From contig JAGYJE010000004.1 of assembly GCA_018402305.1 (NCBI GenBank), positions 124,001 to 188,000 on the forward strand: 64,000 nt of DNA, given 5' to 3'. The translations under genes were made by a program, and so were the position numbers. A model generated the notes under the pieces. It had not been told where the DNA came from. It worked only from the letters and a program-made list of their open reading frames with translations, and made no database searches. Positions 19,913 through 29,008 of this stretch are shown piece after piece (position 1 is the stretch's first letter; every line of letters starts with the position of its first letter). Source of the DNA: Puniceicoccaceae bacterium (GTDB taxonomy: Bacteria; Verrucomicrobiota; Verrucomicrobiia; Opitutales; Coraliomargaritaceae).

Positions 19913-21370
19913 TTAGAGTAAAGGTGAGATCAGGTGGACAAGACTCTCGGCAGTTCGTGATGGAAAAATTGTAGCGTCTTGCACGGCTTTTTTGTAGGGG
20001 ATGCAATCGTTTAGCAAGTCATCTGCCCAATTCTGTAGCTGGCGAATGTCGTTTGGCGTGTAATGCACTTGAGCAATTTCAAAGTTCACAAAAAGTGAGC
20101 GCATGTCGATATTGGCAGACCCCGTGATGGCCAATTGGTTGTCCGCGAGGATAAGTTTCCCGTGCATCATGCGTGGGGTATAAAAGCGTATGTCGACACC
20201 GGCCTCATCGAGCTTTCGTAGATATTTGTACCGTGCAATATCGGTCAGCCGCTGATTCGATTTGAGCGGCAGTATCAACTGGATGCGTCGACCGGTATGC
20301 GCCTTGACGATGAGCGATTGAAAAATCACGTCGTCTGGAATGAAGTAGGGCGTGATAATGGTGAGGTTTTGCTTAAACTCTTGGATGATCCGTATGATCT
20401 GCTCCCAGAGTGGGTCGTTTTCGACGTCGGGACCACTCGTGAGGATTTCAGTTGTGCTAGCACCGGCTTCTTCGGGGATGTAACGAAGGAGCTCGGCATA
20501 CTGCGCAGCGGCTTCCTTGTGTGCGAAAGCCCAGTCAGCGAGGAAGGTGCGGGTCAGCATGGCGACGGCTGGGCCCTGCGTGACAACGCTGAAATCGGCG
20601 AAACGGTCGGGGTCTTCGCCTTCTCCCATGAAGCGGTTGTCGAGGTTCTGACCTCCGGTAATCGCTCTGAAGTTATCAAAGATGGCGATCTTTCGGTGGT
20701 TGCGTAGGTTGGAAGACGTGTGGGTTTGAATCGGTAGCACCGGCATGAACATGGCGACCTTGCCGCCAGCTTTTCGTATTTTACGACGCGTGACCCGGGT
20801 TTTATTCCAACTGCCGAGAGAATCCAGCAGGAGGCGCACCGTAACCCCTTCGGCTGCGCGGGCGCTCAGTCGATCAGCAATGACCTGGCCTGTCGCATCG
20901 TTGCCCAAAATGTAGGTCGCAATGTGAATGGTGTGCTCGGCCTGATCAATCTCGCGACAAAGGCGCTGATAAGCCGTGTGCCCGTTCGGAAGCAGCTCAA
21001 AGTGATTGCCCTCCCGCCCAAAGGAATCCTGCAGCCCGCGGTTGCAGGGGCGGGTGGTTCGTTCAGCGATCGCTTCCGCATTCTGAGCGATCTGCTTCTT
21101 CATCTTCGCAAGTTTCCGGCTCTTTCGTCCGCCGAACATGAAGTAAAGCGGCACGCCGATGATCGGGAAGAATATCACGATGAAAAACCAGGCAAAAAAG
21201 TTACTCGGATTCCGCTTCTCTGTAAGAACACGGCGAATAATCAAAAGCGCCAGAATAAAGCCCAAGACGGTTGTGATATTGGTCAAGAGGAACACAAAGC
21301 CACCGCCCATGAAATGAACCAAAGGGTCAATCAAGCTTTCGTTTATCCGGGTCGATATATTCTCGGGCAT
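19913..21370 (-). CDS. cls: Cardiolipin synthase (phospholipase D family)
   Basis: 485 residues, normal for ClsA. It joins two phosphatidylglycerol molecules at the inner membrane. Two N-terminal membrane segments are visible (VFLLTNITTVLGFILALLII and the FFAWFFIVIFFPIIGVPLYF stretch). Two HKD phosphodiesterase motifs follow: HRKIAIFDNFRAITGGQN near residue 226 and HGKLILADNQLAITGSAN near 402. The gene lies 10 bp upstream of the oppA-like gene on the same strand. There is a 291-bp regulatory gap above it. Confidence 0.95.
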   Translation of the reverse strand: MPENISTRINESLIDPLVHFMGGGFVFLLTNITTVLGFILALLIIRRVLTEKRNPSNFFAWFFIVIFFPIIGVPLYFMFGGRKSRKLAKMKKQIAQNAEAIAERTTRPCNRGLQDSFGREGNHFELLPNGHTAYQRLCREIDQAEHTIHIATYILGNDATGQVIADRLSARAAEGVTVRLLLDSLGSWNKTRVTRRKIRKAGGKVAMFMPVLPIQTHTSSNLRNHRKIAIFDNFRAITGGQNLDNRFMGEGEDPDRFADFSVVTQGPAVAMLTRTFLADWAFAHKEAAAQYAELLRYIPEEAGASTTEILTSGPDVENDPLWEQIIRIIQEFKQNLTIITPYFIPDDVIFQSLIVKAHTGRRIQLILPLKSNQRLTDIARYKYLRKLDEAGVDIRFYTPRMMHGKLILADNQLAITGSANIDMRSLFVNFEIAQVHYTPNDIRQLQNWADDLLNDCIPYKKAVQDATIFPSRTAESLVHLISPLL

Positions 21371-21661
21371 TGAGGCTTGAGAATGGAGGAGCTGTCACGA
21401 ATGCCAATCATCGAGTTAATTTGTCCAGACCCTTTATGACACAGGGATTCTCAGCACATCTGAGAGGGAACGGTTTCTTTGCCCCTCAGTTTTCTACAGA
21501 CGGTCCTTATTTTATCAAAGGAATTCTGCCCATTCTGTGAACGTGAAGGGAGATGCTTAACGATAACAAATGCCTGCGTCACTGCAGCCGCAGCTGCTTA
21601 AGATATATTTTTATAACCTGGAAATATTTTTGAGGTTGACTCGCGTTTTTTTATATGGAGA
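21371..21661. other. Intergenic region between cls and the transposase remnant
   Basis: About 290 bp, with AT-rich stretches at about 21600-21655. It must hold the cls promoter and the former promoter of the transposase. No REP palindrome, known operator or RNA was recognised. Confidence 0.4.
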
Positions 21662-22627
21662 GTGAATGCCATTATGAGAAGACGAATACGCAGATTGGTT
21701 CCGAAAAAGTCTACGGCGATCCATCATGCTATGAGCCGTATTGTGGGTGGTCAGATGCTTTTGGGGGTCCGGGAGAAGGAGGTGCTGCGGCGTCTGCTCT
21801 GGCGGGTGGCGGATTTTTCGGGGGTGGAGGTGCTAACTTACTCGATCATGAGCAACCACTTCCATGTGCTGGTGCAGGTGCCGGAGAAGTCGGGCGGTCT
21901 CGGATGCGGAGCTCCTGCGGCGCTTTAAGGTGCTCTACCCAAGCCGACACGGTATCAGACGGCGTCCTTTGCCCGCGGAAAGGGCGCTTCAGAGGAGTAA
22001 TGAGGAGGCGGTGGCGGTGCAGGCCCAGCTATTGCTGGCGCGGATGCACGATTTGTCTGAGTTCATGAAGACGCTGAAGCAGCGCTTTTCGATTTGGTAT
22101 AACCGGAACCATGACAATCGTCTGGGGACCTTGTGGATGGACCGCTTTAAGAGCGTGCTGGTGGAGGAAGGGCAACCCTTTGCAGACGATGGCGGCCTAC
22201 ATCGACCTGAACCCAGTGCGGAGCGGGGCTGGTGGAGGACCCGAAGGACTACCGCTGGTGTGGCTATGCGGAGGCGGTGGCGGGAAATCTGAAGGCCCAG
22301 CGGGGGTTGGAGGTGGTTTGGGCGACCTATGCGAGTGGCGAGCTACGGGATGCGGGTGGTGGGGTGCGGCTGAAGTCGGCTTTGGCGGCGCATCGGAGTT
22401 TGATATTTGGGAAGGGGGCCTCTCCGTGGGATTGCCGGGGGAAGCGGATTGACCGGGCGACGGCGGAGCGGGTCTTGAATGAGGAGAATGGGGAGTTACC
22501 GATGTCGGTGGTCCTGCGCTGCCGGGTGCGTTATTTTACGGACGGGGCGGTGCTGGGCACGGCGGAGTTTGTGCGGGCTATGCGGCTTGGCAGGCGGGGC
22601 GTGGGCGACGGCATCCGATTGAGGTGA
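21662..22627 (+). pseudogene. Broken REP-associated/IS200-like Y1 transposase
   Basis: The coding signal runs through four reading frames in order. First comes a segment with the HUH metal-binding motif SNHFHVLVQVPEKS (to about 21895). Then VSDAELLRRFKVLYP through RFKSVLVEEGQPF (to about 22180), then YIDLNPVRSG with the usual catalytic-tyrosine region (to about 22225), then EDPKDYRWCGYAEAV to the end. Removing one base at each of three short homopolymers (G3 near 21895, C3T3 near 22180, G4 near 22224) restores one long frame. Such Y1 enzymes move REP palindromes. No REP hairpin is attached here. Confidence 0.8.
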
Positions 22628-22748
22628 AATCGGCGCGGGGGGGGCCGTGGGGGGACATCGCAGTTATAAACTCTCTGCGGCGAGCGGTGTTTGGGTGAAT
22701 GCCCGCAGCATTGACCTTTTGATAAGGATCGAATGGTTTGTTTGATTG

Positions 22749-23363
22749 ATGGCAGGCTTCGACGAAAATCTAGTGCGGGAATACTTCGAACTGAATGGGT
22801 TCCTGGTGTGTCAATTGCGCAAATTTCAAAAGCAGCCCCGCAAGAAAGGCGCGCAGGGGGAAGCCGAGTTGCTTGTTTTCAATCCGAATGCAAGGGCAGA
22901 TGGAGGCCTTGCTGGCTTTCAACTTTTTTCTGCAGATATGGCCCGGATTCATCATGCGATCGTTGTGGTCAAGGCTTGGCATAACTCGCGCTTCACGCCC
23001 GCAATGCTAAAGAGTAGTTCGCGCGCCTTCGACTTTTTGAAAAAGGACGTTTTGGGGCAGATGGAGGCTTTTTTCCCAAAAGAAGGAGAGTCATTTGAAA
23101 GAGTTGTACCGAAAGACGAAGCAATTACACGAATCCTTGTTTTACCCGGTCTACCGACGAGTAATCCGCAGCGCTCTGAAAGTATCGAATTGCTCAAAGA
23201 GAGCGGGGTGGATGGTATTATTACGTTCAGTACGATTCTCGAGAACCTCTTCCGCAACGTGGAGGTCAATCACAGTTATCAAAAATCTGATTTGCTCCAA
23301 CTCATGCGCATTTTGAAAATCTATGACATGGTTCGCGAGCCGCAGATGAGCCTTTTTAACTAA
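22749..23363 (+). CDS. Hypothetical protein upstream of lpxA
   Basis: 204 residues from the ATG at 22749; a TTG one codon earlier is also in frame. No family was recognised. It is a soluble protein with no signal or membrane segment. The strand pattern EAELLVF...AIVVVKAWH could be a nuclease-like beta sheet, but this is a weak guess. It ends 3 bp before lpxA, so the two are probably cotranscribed with pdxA. Codon use and composition look like the neighbours, so it is likely a real resident gene. Confidence 0.7.
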   Translation: MAGFDENLVREYFELNGFLVCQLRKFQKQPRKKGAQGEAELLVFNPNARADGGLAGFQLFSADMARIHHAIVVVKAWHNSRFTPAMLKSSSRAFDFLKKDVLGQMEAFFPKEGESFERVVPKDEAITRILVLPGLPTSNPQRSESIELLKESGVDGIITFSTILENLFRNVEVNHSYQKSDLLQLMRILKIYDMVREPQMSLFN

Positions 23364-23366
23364 ATC

Positions 23367-24155
23367 ATGACGAATCATCCAACAGCTATCATTCACGATT
23401 CTGCAAAAATAGGTGAGTTCACGACGATTGGGCCGGGTGCGCTTATCGAAGAGGGGGTCGAGATTGGCCCGGGTTGCATGATTGCTGCATTTGCGGTGAT
23501 TCGTCGTGGCACGAAGCTTGGTGAAAAGGTGAGGGTCGATTCGTTTTGTGTTGTGGGGGGGGATCCGCAGTCGCTTGGCTTTGATCCCAGCACGGAGAGT
23601 TGTGTGGAGATTGGAGATCGCGCGATCCTCCGTGAGGGCGTTACAATCAGCCGGGCGAGTGCCTGTGGTGCCGTTACTCGAATTGGAGCGGACTGCTTTA
23701 TAATGGCTAACGCGCATGTTGCCCACGATTGTGAGCTAAAGAATGGCGTTGTTTTGGCCAACAACGTGATGTTGGCCGGCCATGTAATGGTGGGCGAGAA
23801 GACCTTTGTGGGGGGCGGGGCTGGCATTCATCAGTTTTGTCGAATAGGCGAGCATAGCATGATTGCCGGCAACGCCTCGATTACGGCCGATGTGCCCCCA
23901 TATGTGATGGCTGCCGAGCGCAGCGAGGCCCATGGGCTCAATCTAGTTGGGCTGAAGCGCGGAGGCTTCGAGCCGCACGAGATTCGTGATTTAAAGCATT
24001 GCTACCGGGCGGTTTTTTTTGGTGGGGGCAACTTAAGGCGCAAAGCCAAAGAGGCGGCCCGGGAGACGGAATTCGGTGCGACCGCTGTGGGAGCCCGATT
24101 CCTTAAATTTTTTGAGGGTGGAAGCCGCGGCTTTATCCAATCGACCCATGATTGA
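23367..24155 (+). CDS. lpxA: UDP-N-acetylglucosamine O-acyltransferase LpxA
   Basis: 262 residues, full length. It transfers a hydroxyacyl chain from ACP to UDP-GlcNAc, the first step of lipid A synthesis in the cytoplasm. The left-handed beta-helix is evident from hexapeptide repeats (IGEFTTIGPGALIEEGVEIGPG and later). The catalytic His is in NAHVAHDC near residue 120, and GNASITADVPPYV ends the helix. The gene is away from other lpx genes. Its last 8 bp overlap pdxA, so translation of the two is probably coupled. It indicates an outer membrane with lipopolysaccharide. Confidence 0.95.
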   Translation: MTNHPTAIIHDSAKIGEFTTIGPGALIEEGVEIGPGCMIAAFAVIRRGTKLGEKVRVDSFCVVGGDPQSLGFDPSTESCVEIGDRAILREGVTISRASACGAVTRIGADCFIMANAHVAHDCELKNGVVLANNVMLAGHVMVGEKTFVGGGAGIHQFCRIGEHSMIAGNASITADVPPYVMAAERSEAHGLNLVGLKRGGFEPHEIRDLKHCYRAVFFGGGNLRRKAKEAARETEFGATAVGARFLKFFEGGSRGFIQSTHD

Positions 24156-25080
24156 GTCAAGCAACCAACGGCCACTGGCTATTACCTGTGGTGACCCTGC
24201 CGGCATTGGTCCCGAAGTGATCATCGCTGCCCTGGAAGCAGATGCGCTGCATGGGAACGATTGCGTCTTTATTGGTCCTCAGGTTATGGGGCGGTCTTTG
24301 CGGGAGAGACTGGGCATTGCCTTTGAGAGCGTCGGGTCGGCTAGTTATGTCCCAGTGCCGGGGCAGCCCAGCGCTGAGGGCGCAGCGCTGGCGCTCGCAG
24401 CGATGGAGGCAGCTGCCGAGGGGTGTCATCAAAATCGCTTTCGCGGGGTGGTAACGGGGCCAGTGAGCAAGCATGGTTTGCAGAGCGTTGGCTTTAAGTT
24501 TCCCGGGCAAACCGAGTTTTTTGCCGATGCGTGGGGCGGTGATCCCAGTATGGCCTTCATCGGTCGATCTCTGCGGGTGGTTTTAGCTACCTGGCATTTG
24601 CCATTGCGCGCGGTGCCGAAGGCACTGGATGCAGCTTGTTTGGAAAAAGCGGTGCGCCGAGCGTTCGCGCTCGCGCAAAAGCTGGGGGTAGTGCTTCCTC
24701 GTATTGGGGTATGTGGCTTGAATCCGCATGCGGGGGAGGGTGGTCTACTTGGTTCTGAGGAAGCCGAAGTGCTCGATCCGCAGCTTGATCGGCTGAGGGC
24801 CGAGATGCCCGGGCTCTCCCGTTGTCTCCCCGGAGATACGGTCTTCCATCGGCAGCATCAGGGCGAGTTTGATGTTGTTGTGGCAGCGTATCACGATCAG
24901 GCTCTGTCTGCGGTCAAAACGCTCGAGTTTGACAATGCGGTAAACGTGACCCTCGGGCTCCCTTACATTCGGACGAGCCCGGACCATGGAACGGCCTTCC
25001 ACCTCGCCGGGACCGGTCGTGCGGACTCGGGTAGTTTCGGAGCTGCATTGCAGCTGGCCCGTCAATTGGCGTCGTCTTAA
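24148..25080 (+). CDS. pdxA: 4-hydroxythreonine-4-phosphate dehydrogenase
   Basis: 310 residues from the ATG at 24148, chosen because upstream residues fall inside lpxA and the family begins with LAITCGDPAGIGPEV. It oxidises 4-phosphohydroxythreonine in vitamin B6 synthesis. Metal-site regions are FKFPGQTEFFADAW, ATWHLPLRAVP and VVAAYHDQALSAVK. The first usually reads GHTEF; here Gln replaces the metal-binding His, while the other two His are kept. The gene overlaps lpxA by 8 bp (ATGATTGA). The ending TSPDHGTAFHLAGTGRAD is typical. Confidence 0.92.
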   Translation: MIESSNQRPLAITCGDPAGIGPEVIIAALEADALHGNDCVFIGPQVMGRSLRERLGIAFESVGSASYVPVPGQPSAEGAALALAAMEAAAEGCHQNRFRGVVTGPVSKHGLQSVGFKFPGQTEFFADAWGGDPSMAFIGRSLRVVLATWHLPLRAVPKALDAACLEKAVRRAFALAQKLGVVLPRIGVCGLNPHAGEGGLLGSEEAEVLDPQLDRLRAEMPGLSRCLPGDTVFHRQHQGEFDVVVAAYHDQALSAVKTLEFDNAVNVTLGLPYIRTSPDHGTAFHLAGTGRADSGSFGAALQLARQLASS

Positions 25081-25239
25081 AAATCAACGACCCGTGCTAA
25101 GTGGCACAGCTGTTGTCCACGAAGGTTGCATGCCATCAATTAATGACACCGTGGGTGGATTCAAGACGGTGGATGCCTCTGTCCTACTTACCCTTCAGTT
25201 CGGGCGTGCTATCGGGGAGGCATGTGTTACAGTTTAGGC

Positions 25240-25899
25240 ATGTGGGATGTGCCGATACATGTGATTGATTTTGAAGGGAGTCGCCAGAGCGGGGTGGTGG
25301 AGTATGGCTATGCCACGCTGGAACATGGCGAGGTGGTGGACTCAGGCACGCGGGTCTGCGCGCCGGTGGGGACTATTTCGGACATGGACCGCGAGCAGCA
25401 CGGTATCTCTGAGGAGCGGGCGGCGACCGAGGCAAGTTTTGAAGCGGACTGGTCGCTCTTCGCCGGGTTGCGCGAGTCGGGCCCTTTTTGTGCGCACAAC
25501 GCGGCCGTGGAGGATGGATTCCTACGGGCGGTGTGGTCGTGTCCGCGTACCTCGCCCGACTTTTCCGAGCCGGGGCAGAGGCTTGCCAGTTGGGGGCCAT
25601 GGCTGGATACGTTGCCGATTTACCGGCGGACGTATCCGCAGCTGGAGAGTCATAAACTCCGGGGGTTGGTCGAAATTTTCGGCTTGCAGGGCGAACTGGA
25701 CGGCCAAGCGGGCATACTTTGTCCGTCAGACCGGCAGCACTATCACTGCGCGCTTTACGATGCCCTTGCCTCGGCTCTGCTCTTGCGTCGATTGGCAGAT
25801 GAGCCTGAATTAAAACAGTGCAGCCTGCGGTGGCTCTTTTTGCAGAGTGCGGCCTCGCATGCGGCGCGTCAGGAAATGGGGCAGCAGGAACTGTTCTGA
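25240..25899 (+). CDS. 3'-5' exonuclease, DEDDh (DnaQ-like) family
   Basis: 219 residues from the ATG at 25240 (an earlier in-frame ATG at 25222 is possible). Exo motifs are IHVIDFEGS at the start (metal Asp and Glu), FCAHNAAVEDGFL for motif II, and HYHCALYDAL for motif III (His and Asp). Such proteins remove nucleotides from 3' ends in repair or RNA processing. It is not the polymerase III epsilon subunit by context. It ends 17 bp before fmt and may share its transcript. The last 40 residues are helical. Confidence 0.82.
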   Translation: MWDVPIHVIDFEGSRQSGVVEYGYATLEHGEVVDSGTRVCAPVGTISDMDREQHGISEERAATEASFEADWSLFAGLRESGPFCAHNAAVEDGFLRAVWSCPRTSPDFSEPGQRLASWGPWLDTLPIYRRTYPQLESHKLRGLVEIFGLQGELDGQAGILCPSDRQHYHCALYDALASALLLRRLADEPELKQCSLRWLFLQSAASHAARQEMGQQELF

Positions 25900-25915
25900 G
25901 CGAAGCGAATTTTCT

Positions 25916-26887
25916 ATGTCAAGTCTACCTAAAGTCGTCTATTTCGGGGCCGATGCCATTTGTCTACCGGGGCTACGCTACCTCGTCGAGCAGGGGGCGG
26001 GGCACTGCGAATTGGTGGGGGTTGTTTCTCAGCCCGACCGTCGGCAGGGGCGCGGCCGTAAGCTGCAGGCCAACCCGGTCGCCGCCTATGCCCGGGAAAT
26101 GGGTATCCCATTGCAGCAACCGGAAAAGCCCGATGGGGACCTGGCTGAATGGTTGCGCGGTGTTGGTGTCAGCCTGGGCTTTGTTATGGCCTACGGGCAC
26201 TTCTTGCCCAGGGCATTGCGCGAGGCTCCGAGCTTTGGGCTGTTGAATTTTCACGGATCGCTTTTGCCCGCTTACCGCGGAGCTTCACCGGTGGAGACTG
26301 CGATCGCCATGGGCGAGCGGGAGACGGGTGTTTGCCTCATGCAGATCGCCAAGGAAATGGATGCCGGGGAGGTGGCTGATTGTGAGCGGATACTTATTGA
26401 GAGCAGTGATACAGCTGTCGATGTGCGGGCCAAGGTGGGTGCAGCGGTCGTGCCTTTGCTGGAGCGCACACTTGCCGCGGCGGTGCGTGGTGACCTGGAT
26501 TTTAAGACTCAGGACGCCAAGCGGGCGACGTATTGCCGCAAGATTGGTAAAGAAGACGGTGCGCTGGATTTTACGCAGTCAGCGGCGATGATCGAGGCTC
26601 GTTTGCGGGCCTTCACGCCGTGGCCCGGCGGCTATTTTGAGCATGGGAGCCAACGGATTCGAGTGGGGCGTTGCACGGTGACGTCGTCGTGCGAGAAAGG
26701 GGAGCCCGGGCGCGTTCTATCGGTCGGTCAGACTCTTGAGGTGGCGGCGACCGAGGGTGTTTTGCAGATCCATGAGTTGCAACGCCCCGGTGGGCGTATG
26801 TTACCCGTTGCTGATTTTGTGCGCGGTTACGCGATTCAGCTTGGGGAGGTGTTGCCGAGTGTGGCGGGGGCGCCGCTGCTCGTTTAG
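25916..26887 (+). CDS. fmt: Methionyl-tRNA formyltransferase
   Basis: 323 residues from the ATG at 25916. It formylates the initiator Met-tRNA with 10-formyl-tetrahydrofolate. Family motifs are VVSQPDRRQGRG near residue 35, the formyl-binding block NFHGSLLPAYRGASPVE near 108 (usually HASLLP), METGVCLMQIAKEMDAGEV with the catalytic Asp, and the C-terminal tRNA-binding domain with AFTPWPGGYF. No def gene is adjacent. It follows the exonuclease by 17 bp. A dispersed palindromic repeat lies after the stop. Confidence 0.93.
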   Translation: MSSLPKVVYFGADAICLPGLRYLVEQGAGHCELVGVVSQPDRRQGRGRKLQANPVAAYAREMGIPLQQPEKPDGDLAEWLRGVGVSLGFVMAYGHFLPRALREAPSFGLLNFHGSLLPAYRGASPVETAIAMGERETGVCLMQIAKEMDAGEVADCERILIESSDTAVDVRAKVGAAVVPLLERTLAAAVRGDLDFKTQDAKRATYCRKIGKEDGALDFTQSAAMIEARLRAFTPWPGGYFEHGSQRIRVGRCTVTSSCEKGEPGRVLSVGQTLEVAATEGVLQIHELQRPGGRMLPVADFVRGYAIQLGEVLPSVAGAPLLV

Positions 26888-26932
26888 CTAGGGCAGGCGT
26901 TGGGCTGGTCCGAACTTCGAGCTGGGTCGGAT

Positions 26933-26981
26933 CGCGGGGTAAAGGGTCTACACTGCGTTACGCCCGCTCAAGACCCGCTAC
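26933..26981 (-). repeat. Dispersed GTAG-headed repeat, copy 2
   Basis: The reverse complement reads GTAGCGGGTCTTGAGCGGGC followed by GTAACGCAGTGTAGACCC and matches the copy at 14344-14396 over about 50 bp. It fills the gap between the converging fmt and cysJ genes. Confidence 0.6.
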
Positions 26982-26983
26982 GG

Positions 26984-28813
26984 CTAGTAGACGTCACGCA
27001 GGTAGCGCTTTTCGTCTTTGAGCTTTTTGACGTAGGCTTTGGCATCGTCCTTGTTGAGCTCGCCATGTTCTTCGATGATGGCGTGGAGCGCCAGATCGAC
27101 GTCGGTAGCCATGCGGCTGGCGTCACCGCAGACATAAAAATAGGCCCCTTGCTCCAGCCAGTCGTAGAGCTCCTTGGCGTTTTCGCGCATGCGGTCCTGC
27201 ACGTAGATTTTTCGTTTTTGGTCCCGGGAAAAGGCGACATCAAGCTTGCGCAACACGCCGTCGGCGAGGTGCTCCTGCCATTCGGTTTGGTAGAGGAAAT
27301 CGGTCAGATAGTGCTGATCGCCGAAAAAGAGCCAGTTTTTGCCCTTCGCCCCGATGGCCTTGCGTTCTTCGACGAAGGCGCGGAAGGGAGCGATCCCCGT
27401 GCCGGGGCCAACCATGATAATCGGCGTGTCATTGTTGGCCGGGAGCTTGAAGTGTTTGTTTGTTGTGACAAAGACCTCGGCCTTTTCGCCCGTGCCGATC
27501 CGGTCCGAGAGGTAGGTAGAGCAAACCCCCTTGCGCTTGCGGCCGTGGGCATCGTAACGGACCACACCGACAGTCAGGTGCACCTCACCCGGGTGTGCTT
27601 TGGGGCTGGAGGCGATCGAATAGAGGCGTGGTGGAAGTTTGCGCATGATGCCGACAAGGGCATCGGCCGTGATTTCCTTGGCGGGAAATTCATGGAGGAG
27701 GTCTATAATTTCGCGGCCATAGAGGTAGTCTTGCAGCTCGGCCTTGTTGGCCGGATCGAGAAGTTTTTCCAGTTTCGCGTCCCTGGCGATCTCGTTATAG
27801 CGCTTCATGACCGGCAGCGAGAGCGCGGTGATGTCGAGCTGCGAGGTAAGGGCGGTGCGCAGGGTGTATTCTTGCTCCTTGATCGTGACCTGACCGTCCG
27901 GATCGAGGCCGGTGGTCTTGATAAAGTCCTCAACCACGTCGTCCGCATTGTGGGGAACCACCGCGAGGGCGTCGCCCGCTTCGTATTGGAGGCCCGAACC
28001 TTCCAGACTGAACTCAAGATGGATGGTTTCCTTGGCCGATCCCTCCCCGTTGAGGAGCACGCGCTCGGTCAACTCAGCCGGAAATGGATTTTTGCGGGAG
28101 TATTGGACCGTAGCTGCGGGCGCTGCCGGTGCAGTGGCCAAGGCAGCGCTGGTGCCCGCTTCATCGGCGGGCAGAGCTAAAGTTTCGAGGGCCTTGAGAG
28201 CGGCCACATGCCATTTGGCGAAATCATCGTCGTAGTCGACATCGCAGTCCACGCGGTCGTGGATGCGCTTGGCTCCGAGCGCTTCGAGGCGCGCGTCGAA
28301 GTCCTTACCCATCTTGCAAAATTCCTCGTAGCTTGTATCGCCCAAGCCCAGCACGGAAAAGCGGGTTTTCTCCAGTTTCGGCGCCTGGTCGCTCATGAAA
28401 TTCTCGTAGAACTCGACGGCCGTTTCGGGTGGGTCGCCCTCGCCCCAGGTGCTGACGATAACGAGCAGATTTTCGATGTCCCGCAGCTTGGCTACCTGGG
28501 TATCGGCCATGTTCAGGGCGCGAGCCTTGAAGCCGGCTGCCTTGGCGGCCTTGGCCGTGAGGTCGGCCAGACTCTCTGAATTTCCGGACTCGGTGCCGTA
28601 GAGTACCGTCAGCTCGGGAGCCGCGGCGCCACGGCTGAGGGCGGTTTCCGCTGTTGACCTTGCTGAGCCCCCGGCCGCACGGAGCCCGCTGATGAAACCT
28701 TCCATCCAGAGCAGTTGGTCAGCTTGAAGGCCTTGGAGAAGGTCATTCAGGGAGACGACCTGCTCGGGCGCGAGCGGTGCGGTGCTGGGAACGACTGGAA
28801 TTTTCTGGCTCAT
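26984..28813 (-). CDS. cysJ: Sulfite reductase flavoprotein subunit CysJ
   Basis: 609 residues. It carries electrons from NADPH through FAD and FMN to CysI for sulfite reduction to sulfide. In order: a helical N-terminus, a flavodoxin domain (LYGTESGNSESLADL near residue 74, STWGEGDPP, LGLGDTSYEEFC), a FAD domain (PRLYSIASSP, GVCSTYLSD) and the NADPH domain (IIMVGPGTGIAPFRAF, FFGDQHYLTDFLYQ, YVCGDASRMATDV) ending KRYLRDVY. It is divergent from cysI across 195 bp, so the two subunits share a control region rather than an operon. Confidence 0.96.
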   Translation of the reverse strand: MSQKIPVVPSTAPLAPEQVVSLNDLLQGLQADQLLWMEGFISGLRAAGGSARSTAETALSRGAAAPELTVLYGTESGNSESLADLTAKAAKAAGFKARALNMADTQVAKLRDIENLLVIVSTWGEGDPPETAVEFYENFMSDQAPKLEKTRFSVLGLGDTSYEEFCKMGKDFDARLEALGAKRIHDRVDCDVDYDDDFAKWHVAALKALETLALPADEAGTSAALATAPAAPAATVQYSRKNPFPAELTERVLLNGEGSAKETIHLEFSLEGSGLQYEAGDALAVVPHNADDVVEDFIKTTGLDPDGQVTIKEQEYTLRTALTSQLDITALSLPVMKRYNEIARDAKLEKLLDPANKAELQDYLYGREIIDLLHEFPAKEITADALVGIMRKLPPRLYSIASSPKAHPGEVHLTVGVVRYDAHGRKRKGVCSTYLSDRIGTGEKAEVFVTTNKHFKLPANNDTPIIMVGPGTGIAPFRAFVEERKAIGAKGKNWLFFGDQHYLTDFLYQTEWQEHLADGVLRKLDVAFSRDQKRKIYVQDRMRENAKELYDWLEQGAYFYVCGDASRMATDVDLALHAIIEEHGELNKDDAKAYVKKLKDEKRYLRDVY

Positions 28814-29008
28814 GGTCTTGGGAATCGGAAAGGGCGAAAGAAAGCACGGATCGAGAGAAACGCTAGCCTATTTCGCGATTTTGTCCAATTCTTAGGTTCT
28901 GTAGTAATTAACCCAAGAAAAGAAAGCGAGGCGCTTGATTATTTCTGCAGGCCTTGCACAGTAAAGCGTTTGCATCTTCTGTGAAAGAGACTTATTGAGG
29001 TCAATATT
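28814..29008. promoter_or_regulatory. Shared cysJ/cysI control region
   Basis: 195 bp between the divergent start codons of the two sulfite reductase subunits, AT-rich around 28890-29000. It must contain both promoters. I could not fix a -35/-10 pair or a regulator box with confidence. The cysI start has GAGG about 9 nt upstream, one of the few Shine-Dalgarno-like sequences in the window. Confidence 0.5.
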
